From the NCBI GenBank assembly GCA_020437545.1, contig JAGQWH010000003.1, positions 1 through 64,000 of the forward strand: a stretch of DNA of 64,000 nucleotides. Direction: 5' to 3'. The translations under genes were made by a program, and so were the position numbers. The stretch comes from Ignavibacteriota bacterium (GTDB taxonomy: Bacteria; Bacteroidota; Ignavibacteria; Tepidaquicellales; Tepidaquicellaceae). Positions 8,897-16,747 of the stretch are shown one piece after another; the first letter of the stretch is position 1; each line of letters opens with the position of its first letter. The notes under the pieces were generated by a model, which ran no database searches, was not told the origin of the DNA, and saw nothing but the letters and a program-made list of their open reading frames with translations.

Positions 8897-9519
8897 TGAA
8901 TAATTCATTATTATATAAATTTGTAAAAAGAGCTTTTGATATTATCTTTTCCTTAATTGGCATAATTATATTTTTATTGCCATTTACTGCTATCTTCACT
9001 TGTATTCGTTTATTTTCGAAAGAATCATTTTTACATAAAGCTATGAGAATTGGCAGAAAGGAAACTCCTTTTCTTATGTTCAAAATAAGAACAATGAGAA
9101 GCAATACACCTTTAGTATCAATAGAATCAATGGATTCACCTGAAAATTTTTATTTGCGGCTGGGAAAGTTTCTCAGGAAATCGGGTATTGACGAGATTCC
9201 TCAGCTGTATAATATTTTAAAAGGTGATATGAGTTTTGTAGGTCCGAGACCAACTCTTTTTGATCCGGTAGAACTAATTAAACTCAGAAAAGAAGAGAAT
9301 ATCTATTCTTTAAGACCCGGACTTACAGGCTATGCACAGATCAACGGCAGATCAAACATATCGAATCAGTTAAAAGTCAGATTGGATAAACATTATCTTG
9401 ATAATGTATCTTTTTCGATGGATATGAAAATTCTTTTTAAAACATTTCCGTCAATATTTCTTGAATTTAAACCTGTTAAAGATCATGATAAAATATTATC
9501 CGCTAAAGAGACTTTATAG
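8896..9519 (+). CDS. Undecaprenyl-phosphate sugar-1-phosphate transferase (short form)
   Basis: 207 residues from the ATG at 8896, which overlaps the stop of the radical SAM gene (TGATG); an in-frame start at 8803 would add 31 residues inside the upstream gene and is unlikely. One membrane helix (IIFSLIGIIIFLLPFTAIFT) is followed by the catalytic domain of the bacterial sugar transferase family: KIRTM, GIDEIPQLYNILKGDMSFVG, PRP and RPGLTGYAQINGR. This domain moves a sugar 1-phosphate from a nucleotide sugar to undecaprenyl phosphate, the first committed step in exopolysaccharide, O-antigen or protein-glycan assembly. It is the last gene of the operon that starts at 5379. Confidence 0.9.
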   Translation: MNNSLLYKFVKRAFDIIFSLIGIIIFLLPFTAIFTCIRLFSKESFLHKAMRIGRKETPFLMFKIRTMRSNTPLVSIESMDSPENFYLRLGKFLRKSGIDEIPQLYNILKGDMSFVGPRPTLFDPVELIKLRKEENIYSLRPGLTGYAQINGRSNISNQLKVRLDKHYLDNVSFSMDMKILFKTFPSIFLEFKPVKDHDKILSAKETL

Positions 9520-9535
9520 ATCAGGTCTGAACATA

Positions 9536-10378
9536 TTATATATAATTTCTCTTTATATATCTTAAGAAAAACTGAAATCTGGATTTAATTACTTCTGGCA
9601 TAAAAGAATATAAGTACTGAATAAAATGAATGAACATACCAATAAGAAATCCGGGATAATCTTTACGGAATTCTTTTATTATTTTCATTTCCGTTATTGC
9701 AACTTCGGCCTGATCCTGAAGGGATAAATTTTGTTCACCCTGAAGATAAAAAGTAAAATATTCCTGAAAATTATAAAGTTTTCCGATTTTGCCCAACCTT
9801 AAAAAGAAATCCCAGTCTTCAGCAACCCTGTAATTACTATAACATCCGGCGGACATGGCGGCATCTTTTCTGAAAATTACGGTTGTATGCTCCATGGGGC
9901 AAGCCATAAGAGCTTTATTCCTTATTTTTTCATCTGTCTCATTTTTAAAAAACCGGTACAGCTCAGTTCCTTCAGAATCAATCATAATAACTCCGCCTCC
10001 CGTCAGGACATATTCATTATTCCTTTCCATAAAGCTGATCTGCATTTCCAGTTTTTGACTGTTGCACCAGACATCATCATCATCTAATCTTGCAATATAT
10101 TTTCCTGCCGAACTACGAATTCCAAAATTCAGAAAATCCGAAATTCCGTTCATTCCGGTTTTTGGTTTAAAAAAATATTTAAATCTGTTATCGTGTTTTG
10201 TATATTCAGCAATCAGATCCTTTGTCTCAGAAGATAAACTGCTATCCACTACAATTATTTCCCAATTATTAAAACTTTGTTTTAAAACACCTGCAATAGA
10301 TTTTTTAAGAAGTTCGGATCTGTTAAAGGTTGGGATCACTATGCTGACAATCGGGGAAACGGATTCAACTTTGTTCAT
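9536..10378 (-). CDS. Family 2 glycosyltransferase
   Basis: 280 residues. It begins with the GT-A nucleotide-binding motif SIVIPTFNRSELLKKSI, has IARLDDDD near 95 (the DXD-type metal/UDP site) and AEDWDFFLRLGKIG further on, all typical of inverting GT2 enzymes. No membrane helix is evident, although a hydrophobic C-terminal segment near 245-265 could contact the membrane. The gene faces the glycan operon tail to tail (16 bp apart), so it may add a sugar to the same glycan while being expressed from its own promoter. Confidence 0.87.
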   Translation of the reverse strand: MNKVESVSPIVSIVIPTFNRSELLKKSIAGVLKQSFNNWEIIVVDSSLSSETKDLIAEYTKHDNRFKYFFKPKTGMNGISDFLNFGIRSSAGKYIARLDDDDVWCNSQKLEMQISFMERNNEYVLTGGGVIMIDSEGTELYRFFKNETDEKIRNKALMACPMEHTTVIFRKDAAMSAGCYSNYRVAEDWDFFLRLGKIGKLYNFQEYFTFYLQGEQNLSLQDQAEVAITEMKIIKEFRKDYPGFLIGMFIHFIQYLYSFMPEVIKSRFQFFLRYIKRNYI

Positions 10379-10526
10379 AATTATAAAAGTGAAAGAAATG
10401 GTTTCTAATTTACAAATAAATGGGAATATTTTAAACTTATTTGTTAAAATAAAATTCAGAAAATTTAATAACTTTTTAGTAAAGCTTTTTAAATCTATTT
10501 TAAGAGCAGTTTTTTGAAATAGTAAA

Positions 10527-10607
10527 TAATTGGGGTGCTTGCTTTTAAATAGCGGCTGAGATCAAACCCACAGAACCTGCTACGGATAATGCCGGCGAAG
10601 GAAATTA
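10527..10607 (+). promoter_or_regulatory. TPP riboswitch (THI element)
   Basis: The conserved aptamer segments appear in order: GGGGTG (10532-10537), GCTGAGA (10555-10561), ACCC (10566-10569), GAACCTG (10573-10579) and GGATAATGCCGGCGAAGG (10584-10601). TAATT (10527-10531) can pair with AATTA (10603-10607) as P1. It is followed by a strong hairpin with a T-run (10618-10678) and then the TonB receptor ATG at 10698, so transcription termination on thiamine pyrophosphate binding is the likely mechanism. Confidence 0.93.
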
Positions 10608-10617
10608 AAAACTTTTT

Positions 10618-10678
10618 AACGCTTAATTCTTTTCTGCTGTAATAGCAAAGGTTCGGAAAAGATTTAAGCGTTTTTTTA
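10618..10678 (+). terminator. Intrinsic terminator, riboswitch expression platform
   Basis: The left arm 10618-10634 (AACGCTTAATTCTTTTC) pairs with 10656-10672 (GAAAAGATTTAAGCGTT) over 17 bp with one mismatch. A small inner hairpin (TGCT/AGCA) sits in the loop. The right arm runs into TTTTTTT and ATT, giving the U-run of a Rho-independent terminator just before the receptor gene. Confidence 0.88.
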
Positions 10679-10697
10679 TTTTAAGATATACTTAATT

Positions 10698-13097
10698 ATG
10701 AAACATACTCTGAATTTTAGATTTTTGATTTTTGATTTTGGATTTTTACTTATTTATATAATGTCCTTTTCAGTCAATGCCTTTGCTCAAGCTGAGGTAA
10801 CTGAGGACAGTCTTATATACAAAACCGAAACAATTGACGTCGATGCGCTTAAAGGCATCGAAAGATCTACACCGGTTACATTTGAGAATATTGATAAGAA
10901 AGAGATCGATGAAAAATACTGGATGCAGGATCTGCCTATGTTTCTTAACGGAAATACAAGCATAAATGCATACTCTGAATCCGGAGCTTCAGTCGGATAC
11001 TCTTATCTGTCTATCAGAGGATTTGATCAGAGACGAATTTCCATTCTCATTAATGGCATTCCGCAGAACGATCCCGAGGACCATCAGGTTTATTGGGTAG
11101 ATATATCAGATATAACAGCATCTGCTGAAGAGATTCAGATTCAGCGCGGTATAGGAACTGCACTTTACGGTTCGTCATCGATAGGCGGCGTTGTGAATGT
11201 CCGGACTGTCGATATGTTCAAAAATAAATTTATGAATCTTTCGGCAGGACTGGGTTCATACAATTCTCAGAGATATTCTCTTGAATATTCTTCCGGAGTC
11301 GTGCAGGATGGTCTGGGATTTTACGGAAAGCTTACCAATATAAATTCCGATGGCTACAGGGATCAGTCATGGTCCAAGAACTGGTCTTACTTTCTCAGCG
11401 CAGGAAAACTGATAAATAAAAATTCCATTCTTAAGCTGAACTTTTACGGCAGCCCCGTTCAGAATCATCTGGCATATCTCGGTGTGGATTATGCATATCT
11501 CAACGGCGAAGTGACAGGCGATATTTATAATGACAGGAAATATAACTATTTGACCTATCCGGATGAAACAGACAATTACTTTCAGCCGCACTATGAACTT
11601 GTTTACAATATTGAACCTTCGGAGAATCTGTACATTTCAAATACACTTAGCTACATAAGAGGTGACGGATATTTCAATACTTCATTTCCTGTTTCTTACG
11701 GATATGATTTTGATTACTTCAGACTGAATCCGTTCTATGTTTCGGATACCACTACTTTCAATTCATCTTATTATAAAAGAAATGATGACGGTACATTTTA
11801 TTTTGAGAAAGGCAAAGGTTATGAGATCGTCAGAAGCGATATGGTAACAAAGCTGACGGTTGATAATAACACATACGGCTGGTTTCCGAAAGTTCAGATA
11901 AAACACAATGAGCAAAAAGGTACACTCGTTCTCGGCGGTGAAGTAAGATATCACGAATCAGAACATTACGGAAACATCATCTTTGCCGAAGCTCTGCCTC
12001 AGGGCACTCCTCCTGATTATCAGTATTACTATTTCAACGGAGGGAAAAATACATACTCGATCTATGCAAATGAATTGTACAGCGTGAACAAAAAATTAAA
12101 TGCGATGGTCGGTCTTCAGTATGTTTATCATAAGTATAAAATATACAATGATGAATACAGACCTTACAACTTTGATGTAGATTACAACTTCTTTACCCCG
12201 AGATTCGGATTGAATTATAATTTCAATGATAAGTTCAGTGCTTATGGAAATTTTTCCATAGCAACACTGGAGCCGCGGCTTAAGGATATTTACAACGGAG
12301 AGGATCCTTATGCAGCGCCGAATTTCAGGATTGTAAATGCAGCAGAAGGTATTTATGAAGACCCGCTTGTTCAGCCGGAGACAATGTATGATTACGAACT
12401 CGGTTTCGGATACAAAACGGATAAATTCAAAGCTTCGCTCAATCTGTATCTGATGGATTTTGATAATGAGATAGTAAATAACGGTCAGCTTGATAATGTC
12501 GGTCAGCCGATATCAGGTAATGCTGGTAAATCAATTCACGAAGGCATAGAAGCCGGGATTGTTCTGAATCCGTTTGAGCAGAAAGTTTTAAGAGATTTTT
12601 CTTTATCTGGAAATCTGAATCTTTCCAGTAATTATTTTACCGACTTTACTGAGATCATTGGTGTTGATTCATCAGGAAACATTATTTACGGAAATGATTA
12701 TTCCGATAATCAGATCCTGCTAACTCCGAATTTCATCGGGAATCTGCAATTGAATTATTCAAACAACATTGGTGTGAATGCATATATTTCACTTCAGTCC
12801 ATCGGCAAACAATATCTCGACAATTCAGAGAATGAAAGAAAGAATCCCGATGCAAAGAACGATCCCGGATATGTTGATAAAGTGATCGAACCATATACAG
12901 TTTTCAATGCAGGCTTATCTTTTAATTTAGCATCAATGGTAAAGCAGAGTTTGTTCAAAGGACTCGAACTGAATTTCAAATTCAATAATATCTTTGATGT
13001 GCTGTATGAAACTACGGGAAATATAAGCTATGGAGTGCCATACTGGATCCCGGCTGCCACGAGTAATTTTTATGGGGAGTTGAAGATAGGATTCTGA
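10698..13097 (+). CDS. TonB-dependent outer-membrane receptor, probably for thiamine
   Basis: 799 residues. The N terminus is a signal peptide ending near SVNAFAQ (about residue 31). There is no carboxypeptidase-like leader domain. The plug follows at about 55-170, with MQDLPMFLNGNTSINAYSE, SIRGFDQRR, ILINGIPQND and the plug end GTALYGSSSIGGVVNVRT. The remainder is a beta-barrel of alternating aromatic strands ending in FYGELKIGF, with a terminal phenylalanine as in outer-membrane barrels. The TPP riboswitch directly upstream is the key evidence for the substrate: in Bacteroidota, THI-element-controlled TonB receptors have been proposed as thiamine importers. No inner-membrane partner such as PnuT lies beside it. 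Part of the signal peptide is encoded by a heptamer array (10711-10745). Confidence 0.88.
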   Translation: MKHTLNFRFLIFDFGFLLIYIMSFSVNAFAQAEVTEDSLIYKTETIDVDALKGIERSTPVTFENIDKKEIDEKYWMQDLPMFLNGNTSINAYSESGASVGYSYLSIRGFDQRRISILINGIPQNDPEDHQVYWVDISDITASAEEIQIQRGIGTALYGSSSIGGVVNVRTVDMFKNKFMNLSAGLGSYNSQRYSLEYSSGVVQDGLGFYGKLTNINSDGYRDQSWSKNWSYFLSAGKLINKNSILKLNFYGSPVQNHLAYLGVDYAYLNGEVTGDIYNDRKYNYLTYPDETDNYFQPHYELVYNIEPSENLYISNTLSYIRGDGYFNTSFPVSYGYDFDYFRLNPFYVSDTTTFNSSYYKRNDDGTFYFEKGKGYEIVRSDMVTKLTVDNNTYGWFPKVQIKHNEQKGTLVLGGEVRYHESEHYGNIIFAEALPQGTPPDYQYYYFNGGKNTYSIYANELYSVNKKLNAMVGLQYVYHKYKIYNDEYRPYNFDVDYNFFTPRFGLNYNFNDKFSAYGNFSIATLEPRLKDIYNGEDPYAAPNFRIVNAAEGIYEDPLVQPETMYDYELGFGYKTDKFKASLNLYLMDFDNEIVNNGQLDNVGQPISGNAGKSIHEGIEAGIVLNPFEQKVLRDFSLSGNLNLSSNYFTDFTEIIGVDSSGNIIYGNDYSDNQILLTPNFIGNLQLNYSNNIGVNAYISLQSIGKQYLDNSENERKNPDAKNDPGYVDKVIEPYTVFNAGLSFNLASMVKQSLFKGLELNFKFNNIFDVLYETTGNISYGVPYWIPAATSNFYGELKIGF
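10711..10745. repeat. Heptamer array encoding part of a signal peptide
   Basis: Units tgaattt, tagattt, ttgattt, ttgattt, tggattt: five copies of 7 bp beginning in codon 5 of the TonB receptor. It encodes the hydrophobic core NFRFLIFDFGF of the signal peptide. The only later in-frame ATG (10761) would leave a leader without basic residues, so the array is probably genuinely translated. Confidence 0.75.
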
Positions 13098-13108
13098 TTA
13101 AGAGCAGT

Positions 13109-13136
13109 TTATAATTGATAATGGACAGTTGATAAT
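13109..13136. repeat. Heptamer array between convergent genes
   Basis: Units ttataat, tgataat, ggacagt, tgataat, in the gap between the TonB receptor (ends 13097) and the barrel gene (ends 13273). Confidence 0.6.
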
Positions 13137-13234
13137 GGTTTCTTCAATGATCTAAACAGAGTTTCAATAGCATTTGCTTTCACAAAGGATAATCAGTTTG
13201 GTGAGTTTGGGAGCAAGCTATATAAAATTCTTTC

Positions 13235-13258
13235 CTTAGTGTCTTAGTGTCTTGGTGG
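13235..13258. repeat. 8-bp tandem array (cttagtgt)x3
   Basis: cttagtgt, cttagtgt, cttggtgg, ending 14 bp short of the 3' end of the minus-strand gene at 13273. Confidence 0.7.
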
Positions 13259-13272
13259 TAAAAAATACGGAT

Positions 13273-14679
13273 TTAATTTACCTTAAACTTCACACTAAGC
13301 CCGGCAGAAAAGTTTGTAGTATTTCTCGGAGTGAAGAGACTCAGGATATTATTCGTTCCTATATCAATAATAACCGGATCTGCATTAATGCCGAGACCTA
13401 TGCTCATTGCAAAATCCTGAAGCCCGCCGAAAGTAAATCCTGCCTGAGGAGAAAGAGCGCCTGTAGCATTATATTCTGCGCCGATGCCAACCATTGTTTT
13501 TGTAATTCCCCCTAGATCATTGCTTAATCCCTGTATAATATCAAGAGAAATTACAGCTTGCTCTGTTTGGGCAGAGTCTTTAAGTTTACTGCTTTTATTT
13601 AAAAATTTATAAGTAAATCCCGCTCTTAAAACAGGAGGCAGGGAAGTAGTAAAATCCGGGACGGGAGTCTTTGTGCTTTTTATGACATCCTTAAGGGAGT
13701 CGATCTGTTCCTGACTGGTTATATCAGTAATTATAAATGTACCGTCATTATAATATTTGTTTGTATTCTTATTCCAGGTAATGTATCCGAGGTCAGTTAT
13801 ACTCAGACCGATATTCAGTATTCCGTTTTTTGAAAAATTCTTTATCTGTGTATTAAAGCCAAGATCAAATCCAAACCCAAACCCGGCATTTCCCAGAGAA
13901 TACTGGAGTTCATTATTATCTGAAAGTCCGGCGTAATAAAATTCCGAGCTTCCCGAACTCTGAATAGTATTGCTGTCAGTAGTTGTGATCATCAGATCAT
14001 TCTGCCTGGTATTCAGATAGTAAACACCAAACTGCGGTTTTACCGAAACACCAATTGCGATATTTTCAAAGGTACTGTTATTCTTTAATTCAAACTTTCT
14101 GGCATAAGAAAGGTTGATCTCACGTATCCAGTATTGATTCACGCTGTTTTCTGAAAAGTCATAAATTCTGCTGACTTCATTTCCGTATAAAGCCAGTTCA
14201 AGAAAATCTTTGCTTGGTAAAAAATTTCCGGTTGCTCTTTCGTCAATTGACAAGCCAAACGAACCAATGCTCTTTGTATTCAGAATTACGGAAATAAATT
14301 TAACGTTAGCTATATAATTTGTGAACTGATCGCTTGCTTCACTTAGTATTGTCTGTTTATCCTGAGGGGAAAGCACTCGCTGACTTCCGTCATCTGTTTT
14401 AGTGAAATAGTCATCATAAAAGTTGAGGGATAAATAATCACTGTTAAGCTGAAATCCTGCATCAAGAAAAACATTGAAATAAATATTTGCCTTTTCGTTA
14501 ATCTTGTCATTTAGAATGTTGGCGGGATTCTGACTGAAAGCACCTATGTTGTAAGAGCCTGCAACAGATGTGTTACCCATAGACATGCTTCTCACATCGG
14601 GAATTAACTGAGAATAAATATCAGTACCTGTGAAGGCAAGCAATAAAAATGTTAAAATTAATTTTTTCAATTCAGGCAA
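13273..14679 (-). CDS. Predicted outer-membrane beta-barrel protein (DUF5723/PorV-like)
   Basis: 468 residues. A signal peptide (KKLILTFLLLAFTGTDIYSQ) is followed by LIPDVRSMSMGNTSVAGSYNIGAFSQNPAN. The pattern of a conserved N-terminal hatch-like segment with an early 'NPA' resembles FadL/PorV-type and DUF5723 barrels. The rest alternates polar and aromatic residues and ends in SAGLSVKFKVN, compatible with barrel strands. Function unknown. The longest frame starts at TTG 14679, directly after the stop of the upstream lipoprotein gene; a second TTG at 14670, giving MKKLILTF, is an equally good start. The tight junction points to a two-gene operon with that lipoprotein. Confidence 0.7.
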   Translation of the reverse strand: MPELKKLILTFLLLAFTGTDIYSQLIPDVRSMSMGNTSVAGSYNIGAFSQNPANILNDKINEKANIYFNVFLDAGFQLNSDYLSLNFYDDYFTKTDDGSQRVLSPQDKQTILSEASDQFTNYIANVKFISVILNTKSIGSFGLSIDERATGNFLPSKDFLELALYGNEVSRIYDFSENSVNQYWIREINLSYARKFELKNNSTFENIAIGVSVKPQFGVYYLNTRQNDLMITTTDSNTIQSSGSSEFYYAGLSDNNELQYSLGNAGFGFGFDLGFNTQIKNFSKNGILNIGLSITDLGYITWNKNTNKYYNDGTFIITDITSQEQIDSLKDVIKSTKTPVPDFTTSLPPVLRAGFTYKFLNKSSKLKDSAQTEQAVISLDIIQGLSNDLGGITKTMVGIGAEYNATGALSPQAGFTFGGLQDFAMSIGLGINADPVIIDIGTNNILSLFTPRNTTNFSAGLSVKFKVN

Positions 14680-16260
14680 TTAGTTATCAGAGTTTAACCG
14701 GTATGTAATTTTTCCAAAACTAATTATCCTTACAACATCGCTTCCCCTTATTTTAACAGTAGAGCCTGAGGAATTGAGGATATTAGGATCTGTAAAAAGC
14801 TGGTATTCATATATGATCTTTCCCATGCTTTTAAGTTTCCGGATCTGTTCGCTGTCAAGTTCAGCTCTGAACACGGTAGTAACTATATTGTTTACAAAAC
14901 CGTCAGCGCCTACGCCTGCACTGTTGATCTGCACCGATGAGTCACTCTGATTTCCAACGATCTTAGTGATCGCAAGCAGCGGGGTATAAAAAGAATCAAG
15001 AACAAGTAATTTAGCTGTAGCTCTCAGAGGAAAACCATTTACGGATCTGAAGGTGAAATCAAGATGTTTAGCGTCATCAAGATTATTTCTCTGCTCTTCG
15101 TCATCAATACCCGCATCAGAAGTATCACGGAAAATTATAGGTTCGGAAATACTGATATCAAGAGGCATCTGGATCAGAAGTTTCAAAGAAATGCTGTCTG
15201 TATAATTAACAGTACCTTCTTTGTAAGATAAGTTAAGAAAATCAACTCTTTTTACTTCGATCTTTTTAGGGACATTGTTTATGAATTCAAGTATGTTGCT
15301 GTTGTCTTCATTTATCGGAAATGATATGGAATCCATGTCCGAAGGAAGTGTAAGCGAAAATACTGAATCGATCTTTCCTCCCTGATTACCGTCTCTCAGA
15401 TATTTAAGTCTTACTCTTTTTCCGTTTTTATTTATTCCGACTATTGAAAGGTTCGTAAAATCAACCTGATATATATCCGAAAACTTTTTTGCAACAAAGA
15501 AATTTTTATCGGGAGTCACTGAAGCAAAATTTATCTCACCTTCGGGTACATCCGATCCGAAAGGATCAAGAACTTCATCATAAGTCTGTCCCGTGTTTAA
15601 AGGTTTGAGAAGTCCCTCTATTAACTTTACCGAATATTCTGAAAGTGTATAATTAAAACTAACGGGTACAGGTTTATCAGAGTTAAAAATCAGAGTCAAT
15701 CTCAATTTATTATCAGGTTTATCATTTTTTATATAATATTGGGAAAGATCAAGTTCTATGAGTTTTATTTCACCCGGATAGACATCACCCGATATCCTGG
15801 CAGTGTCATTATCTGAAATCCGGAACAGGTTGTTTATATGTGCATTTACCGAATAATTGTCAGCTGAATTATTTAGAAAATTAAATGAAAGTTTCCCGTT
15901 AAGAAATTCCGTCCGGGTTACAAAAGTAGAATCATCAACTACTATGGAAGTATCCAGTCTGAAAGTACTCGCCGCATTGATCTCAGTGGTCTTAACTCCG
16001 TCAAATTTTATGTCTTCACCAAAACTCCGCTTATAATTGGTCTCTCCGTATATAAATACCAGACCATTATTAAGAGAATCAAACCCGACATTTGAGTTTC
16101 GTTTTATTATATCAAAAATATTATAACTTTTGGAAGTAAAAGGTATGTTAAGATCAACATCCCAGGTGGGAAGTGATGGTTCCTGTATTTCACATGAAGT
16201 AATGTAAAAAGACAATAGCAATAACATTATTCCATTACGTGTGACTTTATTTAATTTCAT
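14680..16260 (-). CDS. Predicted lipoprotein of unknown function
   Basis: 526 residues. The leader MKLNKVTRNGIMLLLLSFYITSC has a basic start, a hydrophobic core and a lipobox-like ITSC with Cys23, so a lipid-anchored periplasmic or outer-membrane protein is expected. The remainder is rich in beta-type sequence and serine/aspartate with no motif that I recognise. The stop codon is immediately followed by the start of the barrel-protein gene, so the two products may work together in the outer membrane; this is inference from layout only. Confidence 0.65.
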   Translation of the reverse strand: MKLNKVTRNGIMLLLLSFYITSCEIQEPSLPTWDVDLNIPFTSKSYNIFDIIKRNSNVGFDSLNNGLVFIYGETNYKRSFGEDIKFDGVKTTEINAASTFRLDTSIVVDDSTFVTRTEFLNGKLSFNFLNNSADNYSVNAHINNLFRISDNDTARISGDVYPGEIKLIELDLSQYYIKNDKPDNKLRLTLIFNSDKPVPVSFNYTLSEYSVKLIEGLLKPLNTGQTYDEVLDPFGSDVPEGEINFASVTPDKNFFVAKKFSDIYQVDFTNLSIVGINKNGKRVRLKYLRDGNQGGKIDSVFSLTLPSDMDSISFPINEDNSNILEFINNVPKKIEVKRVDFLNLSYKEGTVNYTDSISLKLLIQMPLDISISEPIIFRDTSDAGIDDEEQRNNLDDAKHLDFTFRSVNGFPLRATAKLLVLDSFYTPLLAITKIVGNQSDSSVQINSAGVGADGFVNNIVTTVFRAELDSEQIRKLKSMGKIIYEYQLFTDPNILNSSGSTVKIRGSDVVRIISFGKITYRLNSDN

Positions 16261-16515
16261 AGAACGGTAATTGAGTCAGATCTGAATCTGATGACGCTGT
16301 TTAGTTTTAAAGCAAATTAAAAAGAATTATCAAGTTAATTAAAACCAAAATAAAAAAAAGTGTAGTATTCAAATTAAACAAATAATTCTCTTTGAAAATA
16401 AAATCATCATAAATGAATTTTTCTTTTGAATATTTTAATACTTAACAGAAAAGTCTCCGGGTCAGGCTTGAAAATTTATTATCCTGAAATTTATTTTTTA
16501 AAAAATAAAACTATT

Positions 16516-16593
16516 ATGAAAAAAATTGCGTTAGTTAAATTAGCCGGCGCCAGCCGGCAATCGTTCTTTCATATTTGTTCTTCCTTTAATTAG
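16516..16593 (+). CDS. Orphan 25-codon ORF in front of an intrinsic terminator
   Basis: ATG at 16516 reads MKKIALVKLAGASRQSFF and then HICSSFN before TAG at 16591-16593, and the terminator stem begins at the next base. It lies alone on the plus strand in the 487-bp gap between minus-strand genes (16261-16747), with no plus-strand gene behind the terminator. It may be a leader-peptide-like element, a tiny protein, or just part of a small RNA. No promoter could be assigned with confidence, although the region upstream is very AT-rich. Confidence 0.35.
   Translation: MKKIALVKLAGASRQSFFHICSSFN
16543..16558. other. GC-rich hairpin GCCGGC-gcca-GCCGGC
   Basis: A perfect 6-bp stem with a 4-nt loop inside the small ORF, strikingly GC-rich for its surroundings. 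It is not a copy of the TCCGCC palindrome family. Confidence 0.5.
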
Positions 16594-16629
16594 CCCTGCA
16601 GTCGTTTCATTTGTCTGCAGGGTTTTTTT
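16594..16629 (+). terminator. Rho-independent terminator, plus strand
   Basis: CCCTGCAG (16594-16601) pairs with CTGCAGGG (16615-16622) across a 13-nt loop, followed by seven T. There is no long gene upstream on this strand, so it terminates the short transcript that holds the 25-codon ORF. Confidence 0.85.
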
Positions 16630-16684
16630 ATATCCAAAATTTAATAGTATTAACAAATTTTTTACTCATAATTAGGGGAAACAT

Positions 16685-16715
16685 AAAAAAAACCGGGAAA
16701 CTATTGCCTCCCGGT
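16685..16715 (-). terminator. Rho-independent terminator of korAB
   Basis: On the minus strand ACCGGGA (from 16715) pairs with TCCCGGT (to 16692) with a 10-nt loop, followed by a run of T corresponding to the A-run at 16685-16692. It lies about 30 bp after the korB stop codon. Confidence 0.85.
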
Positions 16716-16720
16716 CAATT

Positions 16721-16744
16721 ACCTAATACCTAATACCTAATACC
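16721..16744. repeat. Heptamer array (acctaat)x3
   Basis: Three perfect acctaat units plus acc, ending 3 bp before the korB stop codon (16748-16750) and lying between that stop and the terminator. Confidence 0.85.
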
Positions 16745-16747
16745 AGA

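Noticed and set aside
10062-10517. Plus-strand open frame of 151 codons
   Set aside because: It lies opposite the GT2 gene, which has clear glycosyltransferase motifs on the minus strand, and its sequence resembles no protein family.
16543-16558. Sixth copy of the TCCGCC palindrome
   Set aside because: GCCGGCGCCAGCCGGC is also GC-rich and palindromic but does not share the TCCGCC...GGCGGA sequence.
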